The translations under genes were made by a program, and so were the position numbers. Below, one piece after another: positions 13,501-24,377 of a stretch of 64,000 nucleotides of DNA. The stretch is taken from contig JAYKYS010000018.1 in NCBI GenBank assembly GCA_036924285.1, positions 1,984,001 to 2,048,000 on the forward strand. The letters run 5' to 3'. The DNA comes from Asterella californica (Eukaryota; Streptophyta; Marchantiopsida; Marchantiales; Aytoniaceae). The notes under the pieces were generated by a model that did no database searches, was not told the origin of the DNA, and worked only from the letters and a program-made list of their open reading frames with translations. How positions within the stretch are numbered: position 1 is the stretch's first letter; each line of letters starts with the position of its first letter.

Positions 13501-13982
13501 GAACCTACAAGAAAAGTCTGATTTTTGTTTGGGTTTCTGTGCAGTAGATCTTCGCCTTCATACCTGTCAATGATTCTTTTTCCGTTTTATGTTTCTACAG
13601 GACATATATGTCATATTCTAAATATTTATGAAATTAATACAAAGACGTGGCTGCTTCTTCTAGTTGCCCAACTTCCCAAAAAACGCGAATAGGTACCCCA
13701 AAGGGTAGCCTCTCCCATACACCTTGGAGCACTCGTGTGAGAACTCTAGAAATCCACTTTAGTTAAAAACTAAATAGTACGAAGAAAATATTTATTCCCG
13801 AAATTAACCGACACAGTACTGGGTACAATACCAACTAAATATCAAGCAAATGTGAAGAGTCCCTAAGCAAGCTTGCCATCATCGTTCTTGTGATAGAAAA
13901 CGCCTAGTAGAATAATTGAAGCAGATGCGTTCCAGAAAACCAAGGGAGTTACGAACCAAACGTCTGTGATTACTCTGCGGTA
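10508..13982. other. XTH 3' region and gene-free DNA
   Basis: The first 150-250 bases are probably the XTH 3' untranslated region; no clear polyadenylation signal was chosen. Beyond that, frames up to about 140 codons exist on both strands, but none shows a recognisable domain, splice partners or low-complexity structure. Confidence 0.4.
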
Positions 13983-14350
13983 GAGTTACTGATAGCGAGG
14001 CTTAGCCCCGGTGTTCTTCTCTTCGCGGCGTTAGTTGCTTGGCCCTTCCGATATTTCTTTCTTTTGTAAGGGTTGATGAGTCTTTCCATCCGTTGGCTAT
14101 TTATTGCGTCGCGTGTTCCCTATGCGATAGTACAGTATTATCTCCCGAGCGCCAAGGGGTGCGACAAACGATTTTAGAGCTACTGATAGTGGGGCTTAGT
14201 CCCACTGTTCTTCCCTTCGGGGTGATTGTTGCTTGGCCCTTCGGGTCCTTCTTTCTCTTGTAAGGCTTGATGGGGTCTTCCCATCGTTTGCTATTCATTG
14301 GTTCGCGGTTTACTCCTCCCGAGCGCTGAGGTGGTCATCTTTGGGCTGTA
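13983..14350 (+). repeat. Two tandem copies of a 194-bp repeat family
   Basis: A unit beginning gag(t/c)tactgatag starts at 13983 and again at 14177, a period of 194 bp. Both copies share the order tactgatag, ggcttag, gttgcttggccctt, tttctcttgtaag and the terminal gctattcattg-like block; the spacer after each copy shares ctcccgagcgc. A third copy lies in inverted orientation at 20641-20757. The divergence between copies suggests an old dispersed element; I do not know its class. Confidence 0.75.
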
Positions 14351-15785
14351 GGCTTGTCCTTTTCACCCAGTTTCGTCGACGCCGCCATCGCCACTCCGAT
14401 GCTCATTGCCTTTTGATAGCCAGACTTCAGTCTAAAGACTCTAAACGTTTCACTCTCCGACGTTTAGTTCATTTTTAGTCCGTTTATAGCGTCTTTGTAA
14501 CTACAGTTTCTAAACATTTTTCATCACAGTTTCTGAAATTCGATGCAGTTTGGTTTTATCGATTCTATCTTAGTTTCACCATCTAGAGGACATCTTTGAC
14601 TTTATTTTCGCACTATATTCTTCAGTTTCACGAAATAAAATAAAGTGATAAAACTAGCTCGTGCTGCGATTGAAACAATGAAAATAGAACTAAAAACGAT
14701 ATGTTTTGAAACCATCTCTTAAACTACATTTTGCTTCAACTCTTCGCAGTTTTAAAACTGTGACCAATCTAGACTTTCCGTTTATTACCAACCCTCATTG
14801 GCACGCATGAATACCTTTTCCACAGTTTTGAAAATGTAGTTGCATAGCAACTCAACTCTAATCAACTTCCAAAAAAAGAAAAAAAGAAACTCTAATCAAC
14901 TTCCCCCAGTCAATATCGCAGTCAATGTAGGTCTTCATTGGCCGTAAAGAAAAAGAAAAAAAAAAAGAAAGTAAAGTAACCTGGAGAAAGACCTAAGAAG
15001 ATTGAGGCGAGCAGGTCCCGACTTTAACGCAGATCGGACACGCTTACTGCGAGAATTCCGCCACATAATCCGGGTCAAGTTTCTAATGTTCATATTTGGA
15101 ACTTTCCTAGCGAACCTTCGGCTATATATATTCTTTTCTGTGCGTTTTATTCTGGGCATGTTTTCGCCGTTAGGCAAAGGAGTGTGTTCTGCTGGCGACC
15201 AGGCTCCCTGACACTGACAGAGACCCCCGTGCAGGAGGAGATTCTGCCTAGGATGGTGAGGCGCGAGAACCTTCTGCCAAATGTTGACCCAGATGGATTC
15301 TGCGAGAAGGGCAATTTGCATGAGGATGCAGATTGCTTCTCCTGATGCAGATTGCCTCTCCTGGATATGTTCCGAGGGTCCAGCATCATAGCTGTTCGTA
15401 CAGGAGGGTTGCAGGATCTCCAGCACCTATCTAAGCAAAGCGTCTTCGGGCTCTTGTCTCTACATCTATTCTAGACAGATGACACCGTCCACCACACACT
15501 GTAAAGCACGCATCCAGTATCATGGAAGTAATTCTTGCTATTCCCATGTGAATTCCATGTAATTTAGATTTGCATAATTTCTTGACAGTCATAGAAATGG
15601 CTGGCACTCACGGGTGGTACATATCAGTTGCGGAAGGTACCCATGGTCCATACAAAACTCCGTGAGCGAGATCAGTATGTACTAGTTGCCATGTGGTAAT
15701 TATAAGTACCGTGTGATTGTGTTTAAAGTTGTCTTTGCACACACTGATGCATAGCACCGGACTAGCTATGTCAGTATTCTCTTAT
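14351..15785. other. Gene-free DNA with A-rich tracts
   Basis: No gene is recognised. A-rich simple tracts occur at about 14866-14890 and 14943-14975. The overlapping frames at 14935-15426 have no recognisable domain. Confidence 0.4.
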
Positions 15786-15993
15786 TCTTTTAACCATCTC
15801 AGCTCCGATGGTTGAGTCTGAGGACTCTAAGCGAAAGGTCTGGGGTTCAAACCCTCTTGTTCTCGGTTGGAGGTGCAAAAAGTCATTGTCGGGTGAATCT
15901 GGTCGGAGTACGCTGTGGTTACCTACAAAGGACAGTCTGATGCCCTTGAAAGGATAAAACGGACATGGTAAAAACTTTACCTTTATCTTTTAA
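15786..15993 (+). mobile_element. Candidate tRNA-derived SINE with 8-bp target duplication
   Basis: The stretch holds a pol III internal promoter: a box-A-like agctccgatggttgag (15801-15816) and, 27 bases on, a near-ideal box B ggttcaaaccc (15844-15854). The D-arm (gctc with gagt) can pair as in a tRNA. About 130 bp of non-tRNA body follow, with an A-rich end (ggataaaacgg, ggtaaaaac). The element is flanked by tcttttaa at 15786-15793 and 15986-15993, a plausible target-site duplication around a 192-bp body. That fits plant SINEs, which are copied by the machinery of LINEs. No second full copy was found in the window, and the 8-bp duplication is short enough to be chance. Confidence 0.5.
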
Positions 15994-17865
15994 TCGCTTC
16001 AACCCTGTCCATAGCTAATCAGAACCTCACTGCCTCGCATGAGGTCGTGTCGAAGTGGAGAACAGGTCGCCACCGAATTCATTTTCAGTTTCATTTAAGG
16101 CAGTCCCTTGCAAGGTTTCTCGACTACGTAGTTGAACATCTAAAACTTGAGTCCGTGTTAGCCAGTCTGAAGGAGGTAGTTGACTTGGGCATCCGTTTAT
16201 ACCTTCCCAGAGATCACCATGGAAGTGACTTTCTAGGACGACAAATACGTTCAACGCCATTATTTTACTATCGGGAGATAACCATGCAGTTGATGTGGTA
16301 CTACGTTGGTACGGTGACACTACGATCTCGATACAGACACAGAAGAGGACAGCCCTCACCGTTGACCACCGATGAAGTTGTTCAGACGGGTGAAAGTGGG
16401 ATCGGTTGTACTCTCCAGGAGTTAAATCATCTGAGGAGATGAGAGGAAGTTACTTCGTTGTTCTTTGGATCTACAATCAGGTGTTGTTCCAAGTCTCTGC
16501 AAACGAGAGTTGTTATTACTTCAACATATAAGAGAGAGACATTAGTACACAAGAGCTCAGAAATGCTAATAAGACAAAGACACTACTAAAAAACACAGTT
16601 TGGACCAGAAAGACAGTTTCTTAATTGGCTTGTCCTCTTCTTGTCCCTTGTATGCCACGGTTTATCTCCCCTTTTCTACGTTTCAACATTCCGGAGGTGA
16701 CCACCTAAAGACAAATTCACGTAACTGAACTACTTAATTTATCAACTTTCAAACCTTCTGTGAGCCATACACCTTTGATTCACTGTGCGATTTAGGGTAG
16801 AGTTCAACGACGTCTTCACAAAACACGAGTGATGACATAAAGATGTTCGAAATTACTCAAGATGTTCAAGTCAACAAATACGACTTACAGTCTGCAAGGC
16901 TTTGTTATCTGGGTAGCTCAATGGAAGATATATTTGGATGAGAGCAGTTTGTAGGTTGGGCAAAACTCACACATCGCCTCTAGATCAAAAGATGGTGCAT
17001 CAGGGGTGTCAAAGTTGGAATCGTTATCAAATATTCTTGACCTGTGGGAGAGTAACGACTTACTTGCTTTTCTCTCGTTTCTTCGTTTTTGCAGTAGAGA
17101 AATCTACTACTCGAAGTAATGACATAGGATTTCAAAGCAATAAAAACGTTAATGAAGAAATAGTACTTTCAACTCGTAAGGACGACCAGCAGCGTTCTGA
17201 ACAAAACTAGCCGGTTGTAAATCACGGTTTTTCTTTCCTTTCGGATCTTTAGGAATATTTTCACACCCCTATTACTCTCTAAAACATATCAGAAATCGCC
17301 ATAAAAATGATCAGCAAAGGGGTGCTTATTTCGTTATTCAGTACAAGCGCAGCAGCTGCTGATAAATGTGAATCTATCTCAGATTCCAGTCGGACATATG
17401 GCACGGTTAATGACACAGCCAGATGTTTCAGAAGTTGGTCTTTCACCACAAATTCCTTACCTGAGAGTTAACTGACGACGTAAAACGAAGACGTCGGACA
17501 AGGAAATGAAACCTCTGTCGGAAAAGCTTCTCTTCAGCGCTCACTCAAAATCACAACTACCTTCATCCACAACAAAACGCTTTACATGCATATTTCTCTC
17601 TCTCTCTCTCTTTCTCTGGCAGAAAGAAACCCTGAGGAGACAAGAAACTGTTCCTTGTCAGCGAATCGAAGGGCAACAGTTTACCCATTTGTCTATCATC
17701 AGATTCTCCATGAACACCATGAATAAGTTACGGGAGTGGAAGCAAGATACATAAACCGGATACCAGTAAGATAGAGAGAAATCTCAAAGAACAGCATCGT
17801 TATCCAGATAGAAAAGGAAATGGTAACGAGAAAACGAAGTTATGTATAGCATAAGCAACCGGAGG
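15994..17865. other. No recognised gene; CT microsatellite
   Basis: A 131-codon frame at 16047-16442 and its antisense partner have no recognisable domain. A (tc)n microsatellite lies at about 17592-17618. Nothing else is supported. Confidence 0.4.
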
Positions 17866-17867
17866 GA

Positions 17868-17932
17868 GTGGTTTCTTAGTCCTAAACCACTCCTCGAGGT
17901 GGAACCGAGTGTTTAGGACTGAGAAGCCATTA
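17868..17932. repeat. Long imperfect hairpin
   Basis: Left arm 17868-17892 (core cttagtcctaaaccactc) and right arm 17907-17932 (core gagtgtttaggactgagaag) are reverse complements apart from a few differences. Some of these would be G-U pairs in RNA on one strand. The left arm also holds its own 7-bp palindrome (gtggttt/aaaccac). It adjoins the tandem repeat that follows. Confidence 0.6.
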
Positions 17933-18046
17933 CTACAATAAGTGGTTTCCGTAGCGTCAAGAGAAATATACAGTCTCGATATTGAGAAGTCATGATTACA
18001 ATAAGTGGCTTCCGTAGCGTAAAGAGAAATATAATGTCTCGATTAT
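17921..18046. repeat. Two tandem copies of a 63-bp repeat
   Basis: The unit starting gagaagccat at 17921 recurs from 17984 as gagaagtcat. Both contain acaataagtgg(t/c)ttccgtagcgt, then agagaaatata and gtctcgat. The first copy overlaps the right arm of the hairpin just upstream. Confidence 0.75.
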
Positions 18047-20640
18047 TTTACGAAGAAATCTAAGAGTTAAATTGCATTTGTAATATTTCTTAAAATCACA
18101 GTTATCAAATTAACACATCTAATAATATCATTTAAAAATCATAACTTATCAAATTAGCATATAAAAATCATGATTTGTTAAACCTCATGGTTTCAAATGT
18201 ATTGCTGGATAATCCACAGTGGAAGATGATGTATTGTACATAAAGACACTCCAAAATACAAAAGAATACACTTTATATTTCCAGCATCCCTTACGGAGAG
18301 ATATACGATGGTGAAGTGGAACCATGTGGATGAGAAAATTCAGCACTGCAATGCATTTCATGATCACCGGGAAGAACTTTGGGATATTCCGTGAAATCCT
18401 TAAAGGCTTCAGCAAATCTCCCCGACAGAGTTTGCATTCTAGCTCTCATATCGAACGAAAAGTTTGGGCTTGCCTACATCCATTATGAATGGCCGTAATC
18501 GTCAATCTTTATGGAAGTTGTGTCCATATGCTGTCGCAGCTTTCTTACGTGGTCATCGTTGGTCATGCAAAACTAACGGAATTTTTCAGATAGAATCTGT
18601 GGACTTTCTCCACAGAGCATTCCCGTTTTCACCATGGAAGTAACGGACAGTTACTTCTTCTTTCCAATGAAGTCACTCCTTCCCAGTCTTGTGTGTGTCC
18701 CTTACTTATGTTTTGGGATCCGGTATCCTCATAACAGGACCCAAAAACATAGTGGTCAACTCTGACCCCTTCTGCAGAAATGATGGCTCTACAACTTGAA
18801 GGATCTGGAGTCTGGAATCTGGACCCCAAAAACTGCAGTGTACAGTGGAGTTCACTTTGACACTACTAAGTGTAATATGCATGCTTCTTGAGCTTTCGAT
18901 AGGAGGGAAGGAAGAGGATAAGCAAAAGAATGAGGAAAAAAAATCAGGATGGAGACTTGCTGTGCTTACTGTGGGACTACGTTCTGCAATTAGTTTGTAC
19001 ACGAAAGTCCCTTAAATAAATTTCTGTCATTTGGTACCATGTTCGCTTTGTGTTATCAGTATATATGTAAATCTTTTATTTGAATCTTAGAATAAACTTA
19101 AAATTAAAAAGAAAACTGTAGATGAATATTATTTATTAACATAAGAGAGTGATGCGAGAAATCAGAAAGGAGTACATCAACGCGCTTCCAGAAGTACAAG
19201 TATGAGTTTCTACTACCGAATATATATTAATTTAATGTGTAAATTTATTCTTATCTAACTTTTCAGGTAATAAGTTAAACATTTCCATAAACCTCCTTCA
19301 TTTACACAGGAGGAGGTGATTATTATACATGCTTCATTAGGCTAGTCTAGAAAACAAAACGCTTGTGAATTGTCTTAGTGAGCCGCTGCTAAAGTGAGGT
19401 GTTTCTAAGATTTTGATCGAATTTATGACGTATTTACGGAACGAACAGTTTTGGAAGTCCTTTGTAAGCTATGAAGCGAACATTCTGTCACAAGCATATG
19501 CTTCAGACTGAAAGTTGCGAAGCTTTTACGATACGTTATGCTTCGTAAATTATGAAGAAGAAGACTTGTAACCTAAAATGAACATCTATGAAACTCTGTG
19601 CTTTCTAACTATCACTTATGAAGCTTTCTCTTCGTAAACAAAGTTTTAACAAACTCACGTGTTGCGAACTCTGGGCCTGCTAACTTACGAAGTGTTTTGC
19701 CTTCGTAAGCTGTCCTTGTTTCTCGGTGCTCTGCATCTGTATGAAGTACCTAAGAAGCGTTCTGCCTCATACTTTTTATATCATCTTTTGCTCTAAAAGC
19801 AACTTTATTCCATTTGATAGCTTCAACATGAAATTGTGTTAGAAGGCAAACGCACCAGGGGAATGATCTCTATGACTACCGTCAATCCACTGCCAGTAGC
19901 TTTTGCTTGGACAATCTTCCCGAGTGCGCAAGTTCCCAGCATCACATCCCCGTATGCCTGACTTAAACAAACAGCTACCGAAGCTACCGAAGATAAAACG
20001 GAGGTGCATCGTGCGCTTCAAGCTCTGCACTTCTCATGGTGAAGAATCATCCCACACGATGAGTACTAATAAACCTGTGAATAATAAACATCTAACACTT
20101 TTAGCAAAGCTTACTGATATCGGCTTTCGGTTGCATAATAAGTTCTATAGTGTACCCCACTCTTATTCTGATCCTGAACAAGTAATCAAATCCATGTGTA
20201 CATGCGTGAGTACAAGACGTTTCCGGTTCAAGTTTGTGAACAACATTTTCACCAACACACAATAATATCAAGAGGAAACTTGAGATATCATCTGTGTTTC
20301 AGCCTACACATTGACTGCTAAAGGTCCCTTTCCATACATCGAGTGAGTTGTTTCATAAAGCGTTCCTACTTCCTACAGGTTATTTGAAATTCACAACATC
20401 TTTCCGGTGAAAGCAGAAGACTTTCCTCTTCCACTGTCGATCTGTAAGTCCTCTAGCCTGATACAGATTATCAGTTGCCGTGTTCTGATCCCGCCTAGCA
20501 CCAGGCAAACATGCTACGAGTCGCTGCTGCGCAGATGCAGTAGCTTGGTACTTCTTACTTCGGCGGAGGTGTAGAAGTATAAACTTCCATCCAGTTCTGA
20601 TCACTGCTTGAGCTGGATCTCATGAGAAAGGAAACACGCA
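18047..20640. other. AT-rich, gene-free DNA with diverged repeats
   Basis: No gene is recognised. At about 19150-19330 lies a stretch resembling the AT-rich inverted repeats at 51-52 kb (a gaagtacaagtatgag block, then ttaatttaatgtgt and ttatctaac). Between 19520 and 19720 short inverted motifs of the type ttacgaag...cttcgtaa recur at irregular spacing of about 70-90 bp. Confidence 0.4.
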
Positions 20641-20757
20641 ATGAATAGCCAACTGATGGAAAGACCCCATCAAGCGGTACAAGGGAAAGAACGACCCGAA
20701 AGGCCAAGCAACCAACTCCCAAAGGAGGAAGAACTAAGCCTCGCTATCAGTCACCCT
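20641..20757 (-). repeat. Inverted third copy of the 194-bp repeat family
   Basis: Read on the minus strand this begins gactgatagcgaggcttag and continues through ggttgcttggcc, tcgttctttcccttgta and cttgatggggtctttccatc to gctattcat. This is the same block order as the tandem copies at 13983 and 14177. Only the first ~117 bp of the unit are matched. Confidence 0.75.
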
Positions 20758-22607
20758 AAGATCTCCAATCCGACCTTAAGATGTCACACACGGGTAAGTC
20801 AAAACTCCTGCATACAACAGGTGCACATGAAGTAGCATCGCTTACTGCAATTACTCTCATGTGGACCGCGCATGCTAAAGTTCTTTGTAGAGCAATGAAA
20901 ATTCGCTGTCTAAAGAACGTAGTGCAAAAAGATAGAGAAAGTGGTATCCTTGGCGCTTTCTCATGGTAGGCTCTAGGAGAATCTCGAAGAAAATCGTCGA
21001 ACTCTGAAGCTGTCGATCCATATATCTCCAAAGGTTAGGAGATGAAGCGATGTCTCACCTGCATACTCCTGTACTTGGTCACGTTTGCTGCTACCGTCAC
21101 GCCTGCCGTCCATCCTGGAGGATGGATGATCACTTGTACCGCCATTGAGTCCCGTGTCGGATCCGTGATAACCACATCTGTCACTGAGATCTGATCCTCC
21201 CTCATCATGTATATGTCAGCTCTCACAGATCTTCGCGTCTGAAAGACATATCATAGCTCTCTCCACGTCATGTAATCACTCTCTAGTGCTAAGACAAACA
21301 CGACGTCCTTGATGACATCGTGGAGCTATCCGCTCTCCACCGTGAGACAACGAACATGGATCGCGATCCGAGATGTCAAGCGAGACATCACACTTGCAGG
21401 TGGACAGTTCCGAAGCAACAAGCTGGATCAAGCGGAACCTCATCACTGTAAAGAAGATAGTCGGTACGAATCAGAACGCTCTAAATGTAAGGTCGTGCTA
21501 TGAGTCAAGAGCCTGCACCCTTGCCCGAACATTAGCGGCACATGATCTCATTAGCACATTTCTTCTTCTTTCCACCAATTAACTGCAAGCACCGATTGCG
21601 AAAACGAGTTTCTCGCCTGCTTCGAAACGTTTCCATAAACGAAACCCTTGTTGCCAGCTTCTGCCAGATGTAAAACAGAGGTAGTTTGTCCTACATTCTA
21701 GAATCAAACTATTGGGACAGAATACGGAGTTCATATCAGGTCACTCGTGCATTAATGACTGCGTGCTCAACTATGCATATCGGTTCTGACCACGGTATAA
21801 ATCTGTGTCAGAACCCCTTCATGATCCGTACAGAATAGGTTGAGATGGTTCACAAATTTATTTTGAAACCTCTTGTACGATCGATTGCCTGCTGGTTGTG
21901 ATGCTTCGCAGAATACTTTGTGACAGGTAGGTTGCACAAAGATTCATCAACTACGTTTATGATCCCAACTAAATAAGTTGGAATCGAAGCAAGACAAACT
22001 CTCCAGTGTCTCCACTGATACGGAGAACCAGTCATTTTCTGCAGTTTCCGGCAACTCCTCGGATACAGTACAAGAGGTTCTGAACGCACGCAGAACTAAG
22101 AAAACATTTGTGCTCTCGTCACGGAACACATCTGACCTCGAGGCTGCCACGCAGTTTTTGTAAGAGAAGTTGTACATTAAAACATATATATGCTTTATAT
22201 ACAAGGGCCAGCTCACGTACCCCCTTGAAGATATTTCTTACATTGCCTCCCCAGTCACTAAAAGGTAAAAGCATGAATTTGAAGTGTTAGCCGGATGAAC
22301 CCTAACCTCTAGATTTTAGTTACCGGGATCAGATGTTCCGACGCATTCAGAGGTGGCTAAACTTGCTTCACAAGATGAAACATGCAGTACAAACTCATTG
22401 AACCTACTGCTACACCTGTAACTTCCATACAGTATGCAGAAGTCTGTAGTATGAACGTTCCATGCCAACAGTATTCACCCAGAACTACCGTAACCTCCCT
22501 CAGATGTCGCACAGTACTGCAAGTTGCAAGCTACAATAATTTCCACTGGTAGAATCCTCTGGTAAAGAACTACCCTAGTTCAAGAGTGTCTCTTGAATTC
22601 GTTGTCC
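20758..22607. other. Gene-free DNA downstream of the LRR gene
   Basis: No gene is recognised. A 61-codon frame at 21978-22163 has a Ser/Thr-rich, non-repetitive composition that could be an exon, but no splice partners or domain were found. The last few hundred bases may be the LRR gene's 3' untranslated region. Confidence 0.4.
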
Positions 22608-24377
22608 TCATGGGATGGATGGAACTGTACCTGTGAATTTGTTGCCCCTAAGGTTCAAGTAAGTGAGATCTGTAAGATTGCTGATGGATGCCGGAACTGT
22701 ACGAGTCAAGGAATTATAAGAGAGGTCTAGTTTCTCTACACCAAGTAGGTAACTGCCTATATCCTGAGGCAAAAGTCCTGAAAGCATATTGTTGGAGAAG
22801 TCTATTTCGATGATTACTCCAAGACTTGCCAGGAAGGACGAGGTGATCGGACCTGTGAATCCATTGCTGTGCAGATCCAAGAAATTCACGTTTGCTTGGA
22901 ATAGCTCTGTTGGAAACCGAGCGCCAAGCTTGTTGTTCGAAAGATTCAACTGTTGGAGTCCAGGCAGAGCGAGGACAGAAGCGGGAACAGCACCGGATAT
23001 TTTATTCCTGGAGATGTCTAAAATGAAGAGCTCGGAAAGCAGCGATAGCCATGGAGGCAGTGTCCCAGTAATTCGGTTACCGTCAAGACGCAGTTCGAAA
23101 AGTATTGGTTGCAGATTCGCTGGAAGAGATCTCGCGCGAGGTAACTCGCTCAGGCGATTGTTGGATAGAATAACGCTACGGCAACTCACGAGCGAAAGCG
23201 GAAAAGCTCCTGTCAAAAGGTTGTTAGCTGCAGAGAGCTCAAAGATGCCCCCGAAGTTCTGTGGAATGGGACCAGAGAGTCGGTTGAACGACACATTGAA
23301 AGAGAACTGACCGGCACTATTACTCTGGCCGAATGCAGCTGGGAGACCTCCTGTAAGCTGATTGACACTGAGATCTATCCGGAAAAGATTCGAAGGTCGT
23401 GCCAACTCAGGTGGAATCGATCCTGTGAGTTGGTTTTCCTGTAAGTCAATGGTACGTATCTGTGACAGATTCCCCAGCTGGGGCGGAATAGATCCCGTCA
23501 GTCGATTGGAGCCGAGTGTCAGAAACTGAAGAGACGTTATTCCACCCAGCCAGCCAGGAATGCTCCCTGCAAACGAATTCGACTCCAGACGCAAGCTTTC
23601 CAAACGCCGAAACACTGGTCCATTGTTGGGAAGGATCTGACCATCGAGTTTATTAGTCGCCAGAGAGATGGAGACGAGGTTGACTAACCATCTGAGAGCA
23701 TCAGGAATGGAGCCAGTGAGGCTGTTCTCTGTAAAATCTAGAACCTCCAGTCCCTTCCACAGACTAATACAGCGAGGAATTTCACCAGTCAATGATGCGC
23801 TAACTAGTCTAATCTCGATCAAATTCTGGAGCCTACAGTACGCTGAGGGTATAGGCCCCGGTTGAAGATTAGTTGAGATTTGGAGCTTCTGCAGCTTCTG
23901 CAGCTTGGCAAGCTCAGGAGGCAGGGTTCCGGTAAGATTGTTCTCTCCGAAATATAGCTCCCGCAATCTCGACAACTGACCTAATTCTCGGGGTATAGGA
24001 GCATTCCAGCGAATCTGGGTCATGATCAGATAGTCGAGTTCCGAAAGTTGGCCAAGAGATGCACCCACTACTCCCCTGTAGCTGGGGTTTCTAACGGGGG
24101 GAGTTCCTCTGCTGGGATCAAGCCCCGATGGAGACGCTACTGCTAACCCTTGCACTCGACCCGCAGTGGTGCAGTTCACACCCTTCCATGAACAACAATC
24201 AGTCCCTGCTTTCCAAGTTACAAACCCACTTTCTGGGTCTCTGGGTGACGGAGTGTCGATAAACGCAGACTTGAACTGCAGAAGAGCATCCCTATCTATG
24301 GCACTGCACGCCTGTTGTGAAGGTGCTACTTGAAGAGCTGAAACGAGCACAAATATGCAAATGGCCAGCACCGCCAT
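22608..24377 (-). CDS. Secreted leucine-rich-repeat protein (RLP/PGIP/DRT100-like)
   Basis: Single-exon gene of 589 residues from the ATG at 24377. An upstream in-frame ATG at 24440 adds 21 polar residues, but the signal peptide begins MAVLAICIFVLVSALQ, so 24377 is preferred. After the signal comes a plant LRR N-terminal cap (ALLQFKSAF, then DCCSWKGVNC). About 18-20 extracellular-type plant LRRs with the LxGxIPxxLGxLxxLxxLxL pattern follow, for example GSIPPQLGNLSQIRTIDL. The protein stops after the last repeat (GTVPSIP) without a C-terminal cysteine cap, transmembrane helix or kinase domain. Proteins of this kind act outside the cell as recognition or inhibitor proteins; the partner cannot be read from sequence. 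The abrupt end could mean a secreted form or loss of a C-terminal segment. Confidence 0.88.
   Translation of the reverse strand: MAVLAICIFVLVSALQVAPSQQACSAIDRDALLQFKSAFIDTPSPRDPESGFVTWKAGTDCCSWKGVNCTTAGRVQGLAVASPSGLDPSRGTPPVRNPSYRGVVGASLGQLSELDYLIMTQIRWNAPIPRELGQLSRLRELYFGENNLTGTLPPELAKLQKLQKLQISTNLQPGPIPSAYCRLQNLIEIRLVSASLTGEIPRCISLWKGLEVLDFTENSLTGSIPDALRWLVNLVSISLATNKLDGQILPNNGPVFRRLESLRLESNSFAGSIPGWLGGITSLQFLTLGSNRLTGSIPPQLGNLSQIRTIDLQENQLTGSIPPELARPSNLFRIDLSVNQLTGGLPAAFGQSNSAGQFSFNVSFNRLSGPIPQNFGGIFELSAANNLLTGAFPLSLVSCRSVILSNNRLSELPRARSLPANLQPILFELRLDGNRITGTLPPWLSLLSELFILDISRNKISGAVPASVLALPGLQQLNLSNNKLGARFPTELFQANVNFLDLHSNGFTGPITSSFLASLGVIIEIDFSNNMLSGLLPQDIGSYLLGVEKLDLSYNSLTRTVPASISNLTDLTYLNLRGNKFTGTVPSIP

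Noticed and set aside
14935..15426. 163-codon minus-strand frame
   Set aside because: No domain, and its end is made of an A-rich simple tract read antisense.
16047..16442. 131-codon plus-strand frame
   Set aside because: Antisense partner of similar length, no domain and no splice context; not distinguishable from chance.
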